DNA from: Bradyrhizobium sp. U87765 SZCCT0048
GTDB lineage: Bacteria > Pseudomonadota > Alphaproteobacteria > Rhizobiales > Xanthobacteraceae
NCBI RefSeq assembly: GCF_018131225.1
Contig: NZ_JAFCMM010000004.1
Span: 744,001 to 808,000, forward strand
Direction: 5' to 3'
Length of the DNA stretch: 64,000 nucleotides
Every line of letters starts with the position of its first letter. The first letter of the stretch is position 1. The notes under the pieces are model-generated. The model saw only the letters and a list, made by a program, of their open reading frames with translations. It did no database searches and had not been told where the DNA came from. Positions 1 through 8,288 of this stretch are shown in pieces. The position numbers were made by a program, and so were the translations under genes.

Positions 1-1436
1 CCCGCGACCTCGCGCGGGCCCGGCGTGATCGCAAGGCGGGTGCGGTCGGCGACGGCGGCGTTGCGCAGCACCGTCGGTGGCGCGGATGCCGCTTCGGGAA
101 TGTCGAGCGCGAGCTGGAAGCCGTACCAGGCGGCCTTGGTATTCGCGAGCTCCACCGACCAGGCGATCTTCACGTCGTCGCCCTTGCCGGTTAGTTCGCG
201 CACGATGTCGCCCTTGGCATTGACGCCGTAGACGCGGAAGCGTGCGGCCTGCCGTTTCAGGCGTCTTTTCTGGTCGCGGTAGGCGCCGGGCGGCAGCGGT
301 TCGGGATCAGGCGTTTCCGGGCCGATAAACCATTCGCTCTCGCTGTTGCCGACACGGGCGATGCCGATTGCGGGATAGATCGCGGCCTTGACGATGCAGG
401 TGTCGGGTGGCGTGTCCGGCGTCAGATGCGGCGTGCGCGGTTGCGGTGGGTCGTGCAGCGGCTGGCCATTGGCCTCATGGCGGGTGTTGGCGCTTGCGGC
501 GTACACCGCCTTGCGGACCGCGGCGATCGAGGATTCCGGCACGGGCGCCTGCACCGGCGGCACGCGGAAGATGTTGAAGGCCAGCGATTGGCCGTAGTCG
601 GCCTGGCCGCGGTCCTGGATGTCCTGGCGCGGGATGATCAGTGTCGCGACATGAATGAACGGGCTCTCGGATTCCGGCCACTCCACCGTGGCCTCGTCGA
701 GCGGCATGGTCTTGGGATTGGTGCGGCGCTGGACCATGAAGCGAAAGCGATACTCGCGCTGCAGCAGGCGGCTCGCCATGTCGGTGGCGAGATAGTCGGG
801 CGCGTCGTTGGCAACGTTCTCCGGCGGTGTCTCCGGATCGAGGCGATACTTCACCGCCTGTTTCTCGCCAGCACCGAACGGCAGGATGCCCCAGTAGGTC
901 GCGGTCAGCACGCTGCCCTCGACCTTGGCCATCTCGTTGAGGATATGGTTGGTCCTGGGGTGGTGGGCGAGATAGGTCGGATAATCGCCCTGCACGACGC
1001 CGGCATAGGTGAACTCGCACATCTCCTTCGCATTATCGACGAAGAAGACCGGGTAGTTCTGCATGATGAAGTCGGCGGTATCACCGGCGCCGCCATAGGC
1101 CTTGTCGCCGGGGACGCCGAACACCTTGAGGCCGATGCCGACGGTCGACTGCAGGTCCGGTGATGTCGGCGAGGTGTCGCTGGAGAAGCGCATCCAGGCG
1201 ACAAGGCTCTTGTGGGTGAACACGCCGACCTTGAGATCGGCGGGAATGGTCCTGGCCATCTCGAGGCGGCCATGGGCGGCGCCGTGCAGCTTGCGGAACA
1301 CCGGGCGCTCGGCGGGTGTCTGGCCCAGCCGGATCCGTTTTTTCTGGGCGATGTCGACGAACATCTCGATCAGGCGGTTGATCGGGTCGTCGCCGCAATC
1401 GAAGCACGGCGGTATCGGCGGGTTCGTGACGCTCAT
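1..1436 (-). CDS. Catalase-family domain fused to LodA-type CTQ oxidase (partial, 3' end outside window)
   Basis: An open frame of 478 codons starts at ATG 1436 and runs off the left edge. Residues about 40-320 resemble the haem catalase/minicatalase superfamily: RKLHGAAHG (His51) fits the distal-His motif, followed by VGVFTHK, AWMRFSSD and SLAFNIFRV. From about residue 345 the text switches to the N-terminus of LodA/GoxA proteins (AIYPAIGIARVGNS, then IAWSVELANTKAAWYGF), which are cysteine-tryptophylquinone amino-acid oxidases that release ammonia and H2O2. A fused catalase could remove that peroxide; this is inference. The CTQ Cys/Trp residues and any LodB-like maturase gene would lie beyond the left edge. 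The catalase part has no obvious signal peptide. Substrate unknown. Confidence 0.72.
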   Translation of the reverse strand, partial: MSVTNPPIPPCFDCGDDPINRLIEMFVDIAQKKRIRLGQTPAERPVFRKLHGAAHGRLEMARTIPADLKVGVFTHKSLVAWMRFSSDTSPTSPDLQSTVGIGLKVFGVPGDKAYGGAGDTADFIMQNYPVFFVDNAKEMCEFTYAGVVQGDYPTYLAHHPRTNHILNEMAKVEGSVLTATYWGILPFGAGEKQAVKYRLDPETPPENVANDAPDYLATDMASRLLQREYRFRFMVQRRTNPKTMPLDEATVEWPESESPFIHVATLIIPRQDIQDRGQADYGQSLAFNIFRVPPVQAPVPESSIAAVRKAVYAASANTRHEANGQPLHDPPQPRTPHLTPDTPPDTCIVKAAIYPAIGIARVGNSESEWFIGPETPDPEPLPPGAYRDQKRRLKRQAARFRVYGVNAKGDIVRELTGKGDDVKIAWSVELANTKAAWYGFQLALDIPEAASAPPTVLRNAAVADRTRLAITPGPREVA

Positions 1437-1555
1437 CAGACCCTCCCCATGCAAACGGAATGGGGAAGGGGAACATGCTACCGGTGGTTGAGTCAATAAG
1501 GCTGTTTCGCCTTTTGCGGCTTGTCAGGGGGCGAACCGTGTCCGTCGGGCTCGGA

Positions 1556-2266
1556 TCACGGCCAGATCGCCGTGCGGGCGATCTCCTCGCAAAGCTCGTA
1601 GCCGATGCGCTGGGCGCTCCAGTCGCTCTGGTGCAGCCGGTCGGTGTCGTTGGGGTCGATCAGGCGGTCGAACGACTGGCCCTCGATGGCATGCCACTTC
1701 CGCATCATCTCGAAGCGGTGGAACACGTTGACGCGCGGATGCGTCGCCGCGACGCGGATAATCTCGAGCAGCATCCAGTGGGTGTTGTCGATCTTGTCCG
1801 GCGTCAGCAGGGCAGGTGCATATTGCATATCCATCAGGATGACGTCGGTTGCCAGCGCCGTGAGCTGTCCCAAGCCGTCGTCGATGGCCGCGGCGACAGC
1901 GCGCAGGTCATGGCCGCGCTGCCACACCGCATTGGTGCCGACCTGCCAGATCACGAGGCACGGCTTTTCTGCGACGACATCCCTGTGCAGCCGCGCGAGT
2001 TCGGCAGGCGCTTCCTCGCCGCTCACGCCGCGGTTGAGAACATCGATCATCCGGCCGGGATACTTCGCCCGGAGAAAGGCTTGCAGCCGCACCGGGTAGG
2101 GCACGATGCCGCCCTCACCTGCGGTCGACGATGAGCCCAGCGCCACGATCTTGATCGCCTGCCGGGTCTTCGCGTCGTCATCGAGGCAGGCGGCGACATG
2201 CGGCAGCTTTTGGCGGAAGGGCTCGACGCGGACGGGGATGTAGCGGTTCGGCGGCGGTTCGGCCAT
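1556..2266 (-). CDS. SGNH/GDSL-family hydrolase
   Basis: The 236-residue protein has a GDSL-like block I with the nucleophile Ser in GSSSTAGEGG, block II Gly in NRGVSG, block III GTNA, and a C-terminal DRLH supplying the catalytic Asp-His pair. These features define SGNH esterases/lipases; the substrate cannot be told. ATG 2266 was chosen because GAAGGA lies 8 bases upstream, although the frame stays open to 2602 inside the preceding gene. There is no convincing signal peptide. It starts 32 bases after the stop of the secreted S1/P1 nuclease gene on the same strand, so the two are probably cotranscribed. Confidence 0.82.
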   Translation of the reverse strand: MAEPPPNRYIPVRVEPFRQKLPHVAACLDDDAKTRQAIKIVALGSSSTAGEGGIVPYPVRLQAFLRAKYPGRMIDVLNRGVSGEEAPAELARLHRDVVAEKPCLVIWQVGTNAVWQRGHDLRAVAAAIDDGLGQLTALATDVILMDMQYAPALLTPDKIDNTHWMLLEIIRVAATHPRVNVFHRFEMMRKWHAIEGQSFDRLIDPNDTDRLHQSDWSAQRIGYELCEEIARTAIWP

Positions 2267-2298
2267 CGTGTGGTCCTTCGGTCGATAGGTGGTGCGGG

Positions 2299-3354
2299 CT
2301 AGGGCCAGATCGCCTTGAGGAGTTCGGCGAGGTGAGCGCCCGCCCTGGCGAGCTGCCTGCGCTTGATCGTGTCCTGGGTCCGCAGATAGGCGGCATGGTC
2401 GTCGAAGCTCACGGTCCAGCGCTGAGGGCCGCTCGGTGCGAAGCTCAGGCCGGCGAAGGCCTGCCGCGCGACGCCGAGGGTCTCGGTGGCCCATGACGCC
2501 GGCCAGTCCTCGATGCTGCCCGGCGTCGCTGGTTGCGATCGCGCGTCCCTGATCAGGTCGCGCGTTGCGGCGTCGCCGAGATCGGTCGGGATGTCGTCCC
2601 ATTCGCGGTGCAGGTTGACGTTCTCGTCCTGGATGAAGTTGGCGCCGGCGGTTTCGGTCGTGGGGTCCGCCGGATGCGTCGCATCGGGATCGACGCGGTT
2701 GCCGGCGGCATCGAGATAGACCGAGCCGACATGCATCGGCTGATGCAGGTCGCCGATGAAATGCGCCAGCATGAACAGCGCTTCCCTCTTGCTGGCGATG
2801 GCGAATGGCGGCGGCGCCGGCTTGTCCTGCAGCACGGCGATGGCGGCATTGATCGCGGCAACGAGGTCGTGCGGATTGGTGCCTTCGACCGTGCGGTCAA
2901 AGCGGTCGCGCTGAATGGCGACATCGTCGAAGTGGTAGGTCTCGTGGCAGGCACGCTGGTGCACGCCGTCGGGGAGATACCGGCAGGTGAACCAGTTGCG
3001 CTTGACGAAGGCGATCATCTCGGCGCGCTGCTCCGGCGCCTTGAATTTCGTGCAGGGCACTTCGTAGTCGAGATGCTCGGGATCGACGACGTAACTGTAG
3101 GTGTCGTTGTCGTCGCGCCGCACGGCCTTGAGGCAATCCATCCAGGGGCCGGCCGTGCGCAGGTCGGTGCCGAGGATCTCGCCGACGTTGCGTGCGGCGT
3201 TGGTGTCCTTCAGCAGCCGGTCGGCGATCGATCCGACCACCCTGTGGCCCTGATTGCCCCAGGCCGAGGCGGTGTCGTGGGACGTGATCAATCCGATGGC
3301 GGCAAAGATCGCGACAACGATCGCGTGTCGCGCGATGTGGCCGATCATGATCAT
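2299..3354 (-). CDS. Secreted S1/P1 family nuclease
   Basis: S1/P1 nucleases are zinc-dependent enzymes that cut single-stranded RNA and DNA. The mature N-terminus WGNQGHRVVG supplies the Trp/His ligands of the zinc cluster. Further hallmarks are HLDYEVPC, the metal-binding run AHFIGDLHQPMHVG and the late NLHREWDD. A signal peptide precedes the mature part (IARHAIVVAIFAAIGLITSHDTASA, split here as a basic start, a hydrophobic core and an ASA cleavage site), placing the enzyme in the periplasm or outside. ATG 3354 was chosen because it gives a normal signal-peptide length; upstream in-frame starts at 3387 and 3417 have no ribosome site. Likely first gene of a pair with the SGNH hydrolase, perhaps for nucleotide scavenging. 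Confidence 0.86.
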   Translation of the reverse strand: MIMIGHIARHAIVVAIFAAIGLITSHDTASAWGNQGHRVVGSIADRLLKDTNAARNVGEILGTDLRTAGPWMDCLKAVRRDDNDTYSYVVDPEHLDYEVPCTKFKAPEQRAEMIAFVKRNWFTCRYLPDGVHQRACHETYHFDDVAIQRDRFDRTVEGTNPHDLVAAINAAIAVLQDKPAPPPFAIASKREALFMLAHFIGDLHQPMHVGSVYLDAAGNRVDPDATHPADPTTETAGANFIQDENVNLHREWDDIPTDLGDAATRDLIRDARSQPATPGSIEDWPASWATETLGVARQAFAGLSFAPSGPQRWTVSFDDHAAYLRTQDTIKRRQLARAGAHLAELLKAIWP

Positions 3355-3576
3355 GGATGTGCCCCGCCGGATGCTTGCCGCGACCATCAAGTGTAGCCGA
3401 GCTGTGTTGCAGCTCAATGGCGGGCGCCACTGTTTCGCACTGCAGCGAGGTGAAGCACCGCGTGATCACGGCCGTTTGCGTTTCCGATCGCGGTGGCTTT
3501 GCGATCGATGATACGATAGATCCATCGGATGGAGATCAACGTCTTGGGTGCTGGTGCGCGCGCCGCTCGAATGACG

Positions 3577-3640
3577 ATTCTTCAAGGCGACAATTCTTCA
3601 AAGCGACGTTCCTTCCAAGCAACGTCTCTTCAAACCGGGG
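3577..3640 (+). repeat. Four tandem copies of a 16-nt repeat in the malic enzyme leader
   Basis: Four consecutive 16-base units start at 3577, 3593, 3609 and 3625: ATTCTTCAAGGCGACA, ATTCTTCAAAGCGACG, TTCCTTCCAAGCAACG and TCTCTTCAAACCGGGG. The core is yTTCaAagcrac. The first two differ at two positions and the later two are more diverged. The array ends 15 bases before the ATG of the malic enzyme gene, so it lies in its 5' leader or over its ribosome-binding region. It could be a repeated protein-binding site, or slippage-born tandem DNA. Confidence 0.7.
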
Positions 3641-3655
3641 CAGAAGACGACCATC

Positions 3656-4948
3656 ATGTCAGGCAAAAATCGCATCTCGTCCGAAGAGGCACTGGCGTAT
3701 CACCTCGAACCCGTGCCGGGAAAGTATGAGATCGTTGCTTCGACCCCGATGGCGACGCAGCGCGATCTGTCCCTCGCCTACAGCCCCGGCGTAGCTGTGC
3801 CGGTGCAGGCGATCGCCGAGCGGCCCGATGCGGCCTACGACTACACTGTGAAAGGCAACATGGTCGGCGTCATCACCAATGGCACGGCCATCCTCGGGCT
3901 CGGCAATCTCGGCGCGCTGGCGGCCAAACCAGTGATGGAAGGCAAGGCGGTTCTGTTCAAGCGCTTCGCCGGCGTCAACGCCGTCGATATCGAACTCGAC
4001 AGCGAGGATGTCGACGAACTCGTCAATGCGATCCGTCTGATGGGGCCGACCTTCGGCGGGATCAATCTCGAGGATATCAAGGCGCCGGAGTGCTTCGTCA
4101 TCGAGCAGCGGCTCAAGCAGATGATGGATATCCCGGTGTTCCATGACGATCAGCACGGCACCGCGGTGATTGCCGCGGCTGCGCTGATCAATGCGCTGGA
4201 GCTGACCGGCAAGACAATCGAGAACGTGCGCATCGTGCTCAACGGCGCCGGTGCTGCCGGGCTTGCATGCCTTGCGTTGCTCAAGGTGATGGGCGCGCGC
4301 CGAGACAACTGCATCGTGTGCGACACCAAGGGCGTCGTCTGGGAGGGGCGCACCGAGGGCATGAACCCGTGGAAGGCTGAGCATGCGATCGCGACCCCCG
4401 CGCGCACGCTGGAGGACGCCGTCGCCGGCGCCGATGTCTTCATCGGCGTCTCCGCCAAGGGCGCGTTGACCGCAGCGATGGTCGCCAGCATGGCGGCGGA
4501 TCCGGTGATCTTCGCGCTGGCCAATCCCGATCCCGAGATCACGCCGGAGGAAGCCCGCGCCGTGCGGCCCGACGTCATCGTTGCCACCGGCCGCTCGGAC
4601 TATCCGAACCAGGTCAACAACGTTCTGTGCTTTCCCTACCTGTTCCGCGGTGCACTCGACATTCGCGCCCGTGCCATCAATGACGAGATGAAGATCGCCT
4701 GTGCGAACGCGCTGGCGCAGCTCGCGCGTCTGGATGTGCCCGATGAGGTGACGCTGGCCTATGGCCGCAAGCTCGCGTTCGGGCGCGACTACATCATCCC
4801 GACGCCGTTCGATCCCCGGCTGATCCATGTGGTGCCGCCGGCCGTGGTCAAGGCCGGCATGGCGACGGGCGTGGCGCGGCAGCCGATCGGAGATATCGAC
4901 GGCTATGTGGAGCGACTCAAGGCGGGTTTGCGCCCGTCCCGAGTCTGA
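3656..4948 (+). CDS. NADP-type malic enzyme, short form without phosphotransacetylase domain
   Basis: Malic enzyme oxidatively decarboxylates malate to pyruvate. In the 430-residue protein, AYSPGVA holds the catalytic Tyr42, AAKPVMEGK the catalytic Lys region, and GINLEDI and HDDQHGT the metal ligands. VLNGAGAAGLACL is the Rossmann dinucleotide loop and ALANPDPEI follows. The common alphaproteobacterial MaeB is about 750-770 residues with a C-terminal phosphotransacetylase-like domain. This protein stops after GYVERLKAGL, just where that domain would begin, and the downstream DNA does not encode it. It may be a naturally short paralogue or a truncated one. No clear Shine-Dalgarno precedes the ATG; a 16-nt tandem repeat lies there instead. 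Confidence 0.9.
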   Translation: MSGKNRISSEEALAYHLEPVPGKYEIVASTPMATQRDLSLAYSPGVAVPVQAIAERPDAAYDYTVKGNMVGVITNGTAILGLGNLGALAAKPVMEGKAVLFKRFAGVNAVDIELDSEDVDELVNAIRLMGPTFGGINLEDIKAPECFVIEQRLKQMMDIPVFHDDQHGTAVIAAAALINALELTGKTIENVRIVLNGAGAAGLACLALLKVMGARRDNCIVCDTKGVVWEGRTEGMNPWKAEHAIATPARTLEDAVAGADVFIGVSAKGALTAAMVASMAADPVIFALANPDPEITPEEARAVRPDVIVATGRSDYPNQVNNVLCFPYLFRGALDIRARAINDEMKIACANALAQLARLDVPDEVTLAYGRKLAFGRDYIIPTPFDPRLIHVVPPAVVKAGMATGVARQPIGDIDGYVERLKAGLRPSRV

Positions 4949-5045
4949 AGCGCAAGATGCTCTGATCAAGATTTGGCGGGATGCCTGTCCGGCTGGTTTA
5001 CCGTCGGTTCAGCGGCGCAGCGCGCGGTTGTCGCGGGGTGTGGCG

Positions 5046-5945
5046 TCAGCCTTGCTTCGCTTCGACACGGCAGTGTGGTGCGCCGCGCGCGGCCGCCGGC
5101 CGCTGCGCCTGCTGGCTCAGCCACACGCTGCCGACCACCACGGCCATGCCGATCAGCTGGGTCGCGGTGAGCGACTGGTCGAGCACCAGCCAGCCGAGCA
5201 CGACCGCGGTCACCGGGCTCAGGAAGCCGAGCGAGGCGACGACCGAGGGCTCGAGCCGCGCGACGCCGCGAAACCACAGGATGTAGGTCAGCGCCGCGCC
5301 GATCAGGCCGAGATAGACGAAGCCAATGACATTCGCCGGTGTCAGCGTGGTCAGCGGCGTCTCCAGCAGCAGCGCCACCGGAGTAAGCAGCACGCCGCCG
5401 GCGGTGAGCTGCCAGGCGGTGAAGGTCAGCGGCGATACCGGCGGCTGCCAGCGGCGGCTCAGCACGGTGCCGAGCGCCATCGACACCGCGCCAGCAAGCC
5501 CCGCGGCAATGCCGACGGGATCGAGCGTCGCGCGCGGCGTCAGCAGCAGCAATGCGACTCCAGCCATGCCGCCGAGCGCGGCAAGCACTGCGACAGCACG
5601 AATCGGCGTGCCGAGCAGCGGCCGCGCCAGCATCACCACGACCAGCGGCTGGATCGCACCGACAGTGGCGGCGACACCGCCGGGCAGGCGATAGGCGGCG
5701 ACGAACAGCATCGCCCAGAAGAACGAGAAGTTCAGGATGCCGAGCAGAGCCGTGCGCAGCCACCACACCCCCGTCGGCAGTTGCCGCACCATCAGCAGCA
5801 GCAACAACCCCGCCGGCAACGCCCGCAGCATCGCCACCGTCATCGGATGGCCGGCCGGCAGCAACTGGGTGGTGACGAGATAGGTGCTGCCCCAGATCGC
5901 CGGCGCGATCGCGGTGAGCAGCAGGTCGACATGGCGGGAGGTCAT
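5046..5945 (-). CDS. EamA/DMT-family transporter
   Basis: The 299-residue protein consists of about ten hydrophobic helices in two homologous halves, the layout of drug/metabolite exporters. It begins with LLLTAIAPAIWGSTYLVTTQ, the typical EamA first helix with the WGS motif, and the second half carries GLIGAALTYILWFRGVARLEP. It acts in the inner membrane. EamA proteins export amino acids, metabolites or drugs; the substrate cannot be inferred. The gene converges with the malic enzyme gene about 97 bases away. The soluble tail after the last helix is short and Ala/Arg-rich. Confidence 0.85.
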   Translation of the reverse strand: MTSRHVDLLLTAIAPAIWGSTYLVTTQLLPAGHPMTVAMLRALPAGLLLLLMVRQLPTGVWWLRTALLGILNFSFFWAMLFVAAYRLPGGVAATVGAIQPLVVVMLARPLLGTPIRAVAVLAALGGMAGVALLLLTPRATLDPVGIAAGLAGAVSMALGTVLSRRWQPPVSPLTFTAWQLTAGGVLLTPVALLLETPLTTLTPANVIGFVYLGLIGAALTYILWFRGVARLEPSVVASLGFLSPVTAVVLGWLVLDQSLTATQLIGMAVVVGSVWLSQQAQRPAAARGAPHCRVEAKQG

Positions 5946-6128
5946 TGGCGTCCAGTCTGTTGAAATGGTTTTGCCCGGCGCTCTTGTGGCGCCGTGGACG
6001 GGTGCGCCGATCAGTACGGCCGACGCGTCACCTCAGATCTAGGACGTCAACAAGCGCAAGAAAATGACGATCTGCGCTGCAAGACCGTTCGCCGGCGGTG
6101 AACGATCGCAAGGCGGCTGTCCCGTGAC

Positions 6129-6243
6129 CCGTCACCCTGAGGTGGTCCCGCGGAGCGGGACCCTCGAAGGGCGACGGCCCGGGCAACGCGGCAGTGGCCG
6201 TTCATCCTTCGAGGCTCGCTTCGCTCGCACCTCAGGATGACGG
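6129..6243. repeat. Palindromic intergenic repeat, family A (copy 1)
   Basis: The outer arms CCGTCACCCTGAGGTG and CACCTCAGGATGACGG pair with one mismatch. Inside are a GGTCCCGC/GCGGGACC hairpin, CTCGAAGG/CCTTCGAG arms and GACGGCCCGGG. The same 110-bp design recurs at 13915, 23680, 33552 and 40798, with a decayed half near 15232. It lies in the 330-base gap between the DMT exporter start and the stop of the GntR gene; the rest of that gap (5946-6128) shows nothing recognisable. Confidence 0.85.
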
Positions 6244-6275
6244 AAGAAAGGACAGTGTGAACCCGTCCTGCAGCC

Positions 6276-7034
6276 TCAATCCCCCGCCGCTGTCTGCGCC
6301 GCCATGTTGCGGTCGATCAGCGCCGAGGTGCGGCGGTAGTGGGCGGCGAGCAGGGCGGTTGCTTCCTCGGAGCGGCGGGCGAGGGCCGCGTCCATGATCT
6401 GGCGGTGCTCCAGCGGCACGTCGCGGGCTTCGTCCGCGAAGGCGCGACCCGTCAGCATCGGCAGGCGATAGCGCTGGGTTTCGGCGTAGAGCTGCTCGGC
6501 GAGGTCGAGCAGCCGGCGCGACCGGCACCTCGCAATCAGCGCGCGGTGAAAATCCTGGTGGCGGACCTCCAGCGCCGAGAGGTCGTCGTCGCCGGGCTCG
6601 CCGAGAATGGCCTTCACCCGCCGCGCCTGCAGGTCGAGCGCATGGAAAGCGGCGACGATGCCGGCCTCCCAGTCGTCGTCGCCATTGTCGATCGAGCGGC
6701 GAAGCGCTTCGCACTCGACCAGAATTCGTGTCTCGGTGGCGTCGCGCATCTCCTCGGACGAGAACGGCGCGACAGAGAATCCGCGCAGCGCCGCGGCCAC
6801 CACCAGCCGCTCCGACTGCAGCCGGTTCAGCGCCTCGCGCAGCGGCGAAAAGCTGAAGCCGTAGCGTTGCTTGAGCAGCTCCAGCCGCAGCGGCTGCCCC
6901 GGCGCGAACACCCCGGCGATGATGTCGCGGTGCAGCCGCCGATAGGCGGTCTCCGCCAGCGTCGCCGGCTCATCCGCCGCCCGCGGCTGGGTGTCGCCGG
7001 CCATCGGCTGCGCCACGTTTCGCTTCCCGCTCAC
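6276..7034 (-). CDS. GntR-family regulator with FCD domain
   Basis: Residues about 25-90 form the GntR winged helix (ETAYRRLHRDIIAGVFAPGQ, then FSFSPLREALNRLQSE). The C-terminal half is an all-helical FCD effector domain with the metal/effector residues EVRHQDFHRALI and PLEHRQIMDA. FCD regulators usually repress catabolic genes and release DNA on binding a carboxylic acid. The GTG start at 7034 is preceded by GGAGG nine bases upstream. The gene is divergent from the ring-cleaving dioxygenase operon with 113 bases between them, so it is the obvious candidate regulator of that operon, with an aromatic acid or its ring-cleavage product as inducer (inference). Confidence 0.86.
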   Translation of the reverse strand: MSGKRNVAQPMAGDTQPRAADEPATLAETAYRRLHRDIIAGVFAPGQPLRLELLKQRYGFSFSPLREALNRLQSERLVVAAALRGFSVAPFSSEEMRDATETRILVECEALRRSIDNGDDDWEAGIVAAFHALDLQARRVKAILGEPGDDDLSALEVRHQDFHRALIARCRSRRLLDLAEQLYAETQRYRLPMLTGRAFADEARDVPLEHRQIMDAALARRSEEATALLAAHYRRTSALIDRNMAAQTAAGD

Positions 7035-7147
7035 CTGATCGCTCCTCCCGGCCTGCTGTCCGGTCTACACGGATTCGAACTCTAACGCAAAAACCACTTT
7101 CTTTCGAAAATCCTTTCTGTCATATAAATCGTACGGAGGACAACACC
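7035..7147. promoter_or_regulatory. Divergent control region between GntR regulator and dioxygenase operon
   Basis: This 113-base region must hold both promoters. A TTTCGAAA palindrome lies at 7102-7109 and a TATAAA box at 7123-7128, reading toward the dioxygenase gene, with GGAGGA just before its ATG. No clean -35 box was found at 16-18 bases. The palindrome is a possible GntR operator, but no longer symmetric site was seen. Confidence 0.4.
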
Positions 7148-8275
7148 ATGGCCAATCCGACCAGAGAAAATCACCGCGAGGACGTTGCCGGCCGCGCCAA
7201 TGTCGAGGACACGCCGGAGCTGCTCGCCTACTACGACGAGCTCGAGCGCATGGACGCCGGCGCCCTGTGGACGGTCGCCAACAAGATCGAACCGTGGCAG
7301 CCCAAATCGTCGTCGGTGCCGGTGCTGTGGCGCTATCAGGACCTGCGCGACTATGTGCTGCGCTCGGTCGCGCTGGTGACGCCGGAGAAGGCCGGCCGCC
7401 GCGTCGTCTATCTCAACAATCCCGGTCGCCGTGATGTCGCCGCCTGCGTCGGCTGGCTCTACTCCGGCCTGCAGGTGATGCATCCCGGCGAGGTCGCCTC
7501 GGCCCACGCCCATTCCGCCTCGGCGCTGCGCTTCATCATGGAAGGCAAGGGGGCCTACACCATCGTCGACGGTCACAAGATGACGCTGGGCGCCAACGAC
7601 TTCGTGTTGACGCCGAACGGCACCTGGCATGAGCACGGCGTTGCCGCCGACGGCACGCCGTGCATCTGGCAGGATGGCCTCGACATTCCGCTGGTCAACG
7701 CGCTCGAAGCCAACTTCTACGTCGTGCATCCCGACCTGCAGCAGAAGGTAGGCTATCCCGTCGACGACATGTCCCACTCCTGGGGCGCGCCGGGCCTGCG
7801 CCCGGCTAATGCAGAATGGGCGAAGGGCTATTCGCCGCTGCTCAAGTACGAATGGGAGCCGACCTACGAGGCGCTGCAGCGCTATGCCAAGGCGACCGAC
7901 GGCTCGCCGTTCGACGGCGTGCTGATGAACTATGTCAATCCGGTCACCGGCGGTCCGGTGATGCAGACCATCGGCGCCTCGATGCAGATGCTGCGGCCCG
8001 GCGAAAAGACCCGTGCCCATCGCCACACCGGCAGCTTCGTCTACCAGGTCGCCAAGGGCGAGGGCTATTCCGTCATCGACGGCAGGCGCTTCGACTGGAA
8101 GGCGCGCGACATCTTCTGCGTGCCGTCGTGGGCCTGGCACGAGCATGCCAACGCGTCCGCCAGCGAGGACGCCTGCCTCTTCACCTTCAACGACCTGCCC
8201 GTCATGCGCTCGCTCGGCCTCTATCGCGAGGAAGCGTTCGGCGACAACGGCGGCCAGCAGCCCATTCTCGCCTGA
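7148..8275 (+). CDS. Gentisate/salicylate 1,2-dioxygenase-type double cupin
   Basis: These Fe(II) dioxygenases open the ring of gentisate (to maleylpyruvate) or of salicylate-type monohydroxylated acids. The 375-residue protein has two cupin barrels. The first holds the likely iron ligands His120, His122 (AHAHSASALRF) and His161 (GTWHEHG). The second has HRHTGSF around 291-293 and WHEHAN around 331-333. Length and bicupin layout match the family. It is the first gene of an operon with an FAH-family hydrolase and an ABC importer. The sequence cannot decide between gentisate, salicylate, nitro- or chlorosalicylate or 1-hydroxy-2-naphthoate as substrate. Confidence 0.86.
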   Translation: MANPTRENHREDVAGRANVEDTPELLAYYDELERMDAGALWTVANKIEPWQPKSSSVPVLWRYQDLRDYVLRSVALVTPEKAGRRVVYLNNPGRRDVAACVGWLYSGLQVMHPGEVASAHAHSASALRFIMEGKGAYTIVDGHKMTLGANDFVLTPNGTWHEHGVAADGTPCIWQDGLDIPLVNALEANFYVVHPDLQQKVGYPVDDMSHSWGAPGLRPANAEWAKGYSPLLKYEWEPTYEALQRYAKATDGSPFDGVLMNYVNPVTGGPVMQTIGASMQMLRPGEKTRAHRHTGSFVYQVAKGEGYSVIDGRRFDWKARDIFCVPSWAWHEHANASASEDACLFTFNDLPVMRSLGLYREEAFGDNGGQQPILA

Positions 8276-8288
8276 GGACTTTCAAGCC

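Noticed and set aside
3577..3640. CRISPR-like array
   Set aside because: The 16-base units are contiguous without spacers and number only four; it is a short tandem repeat.
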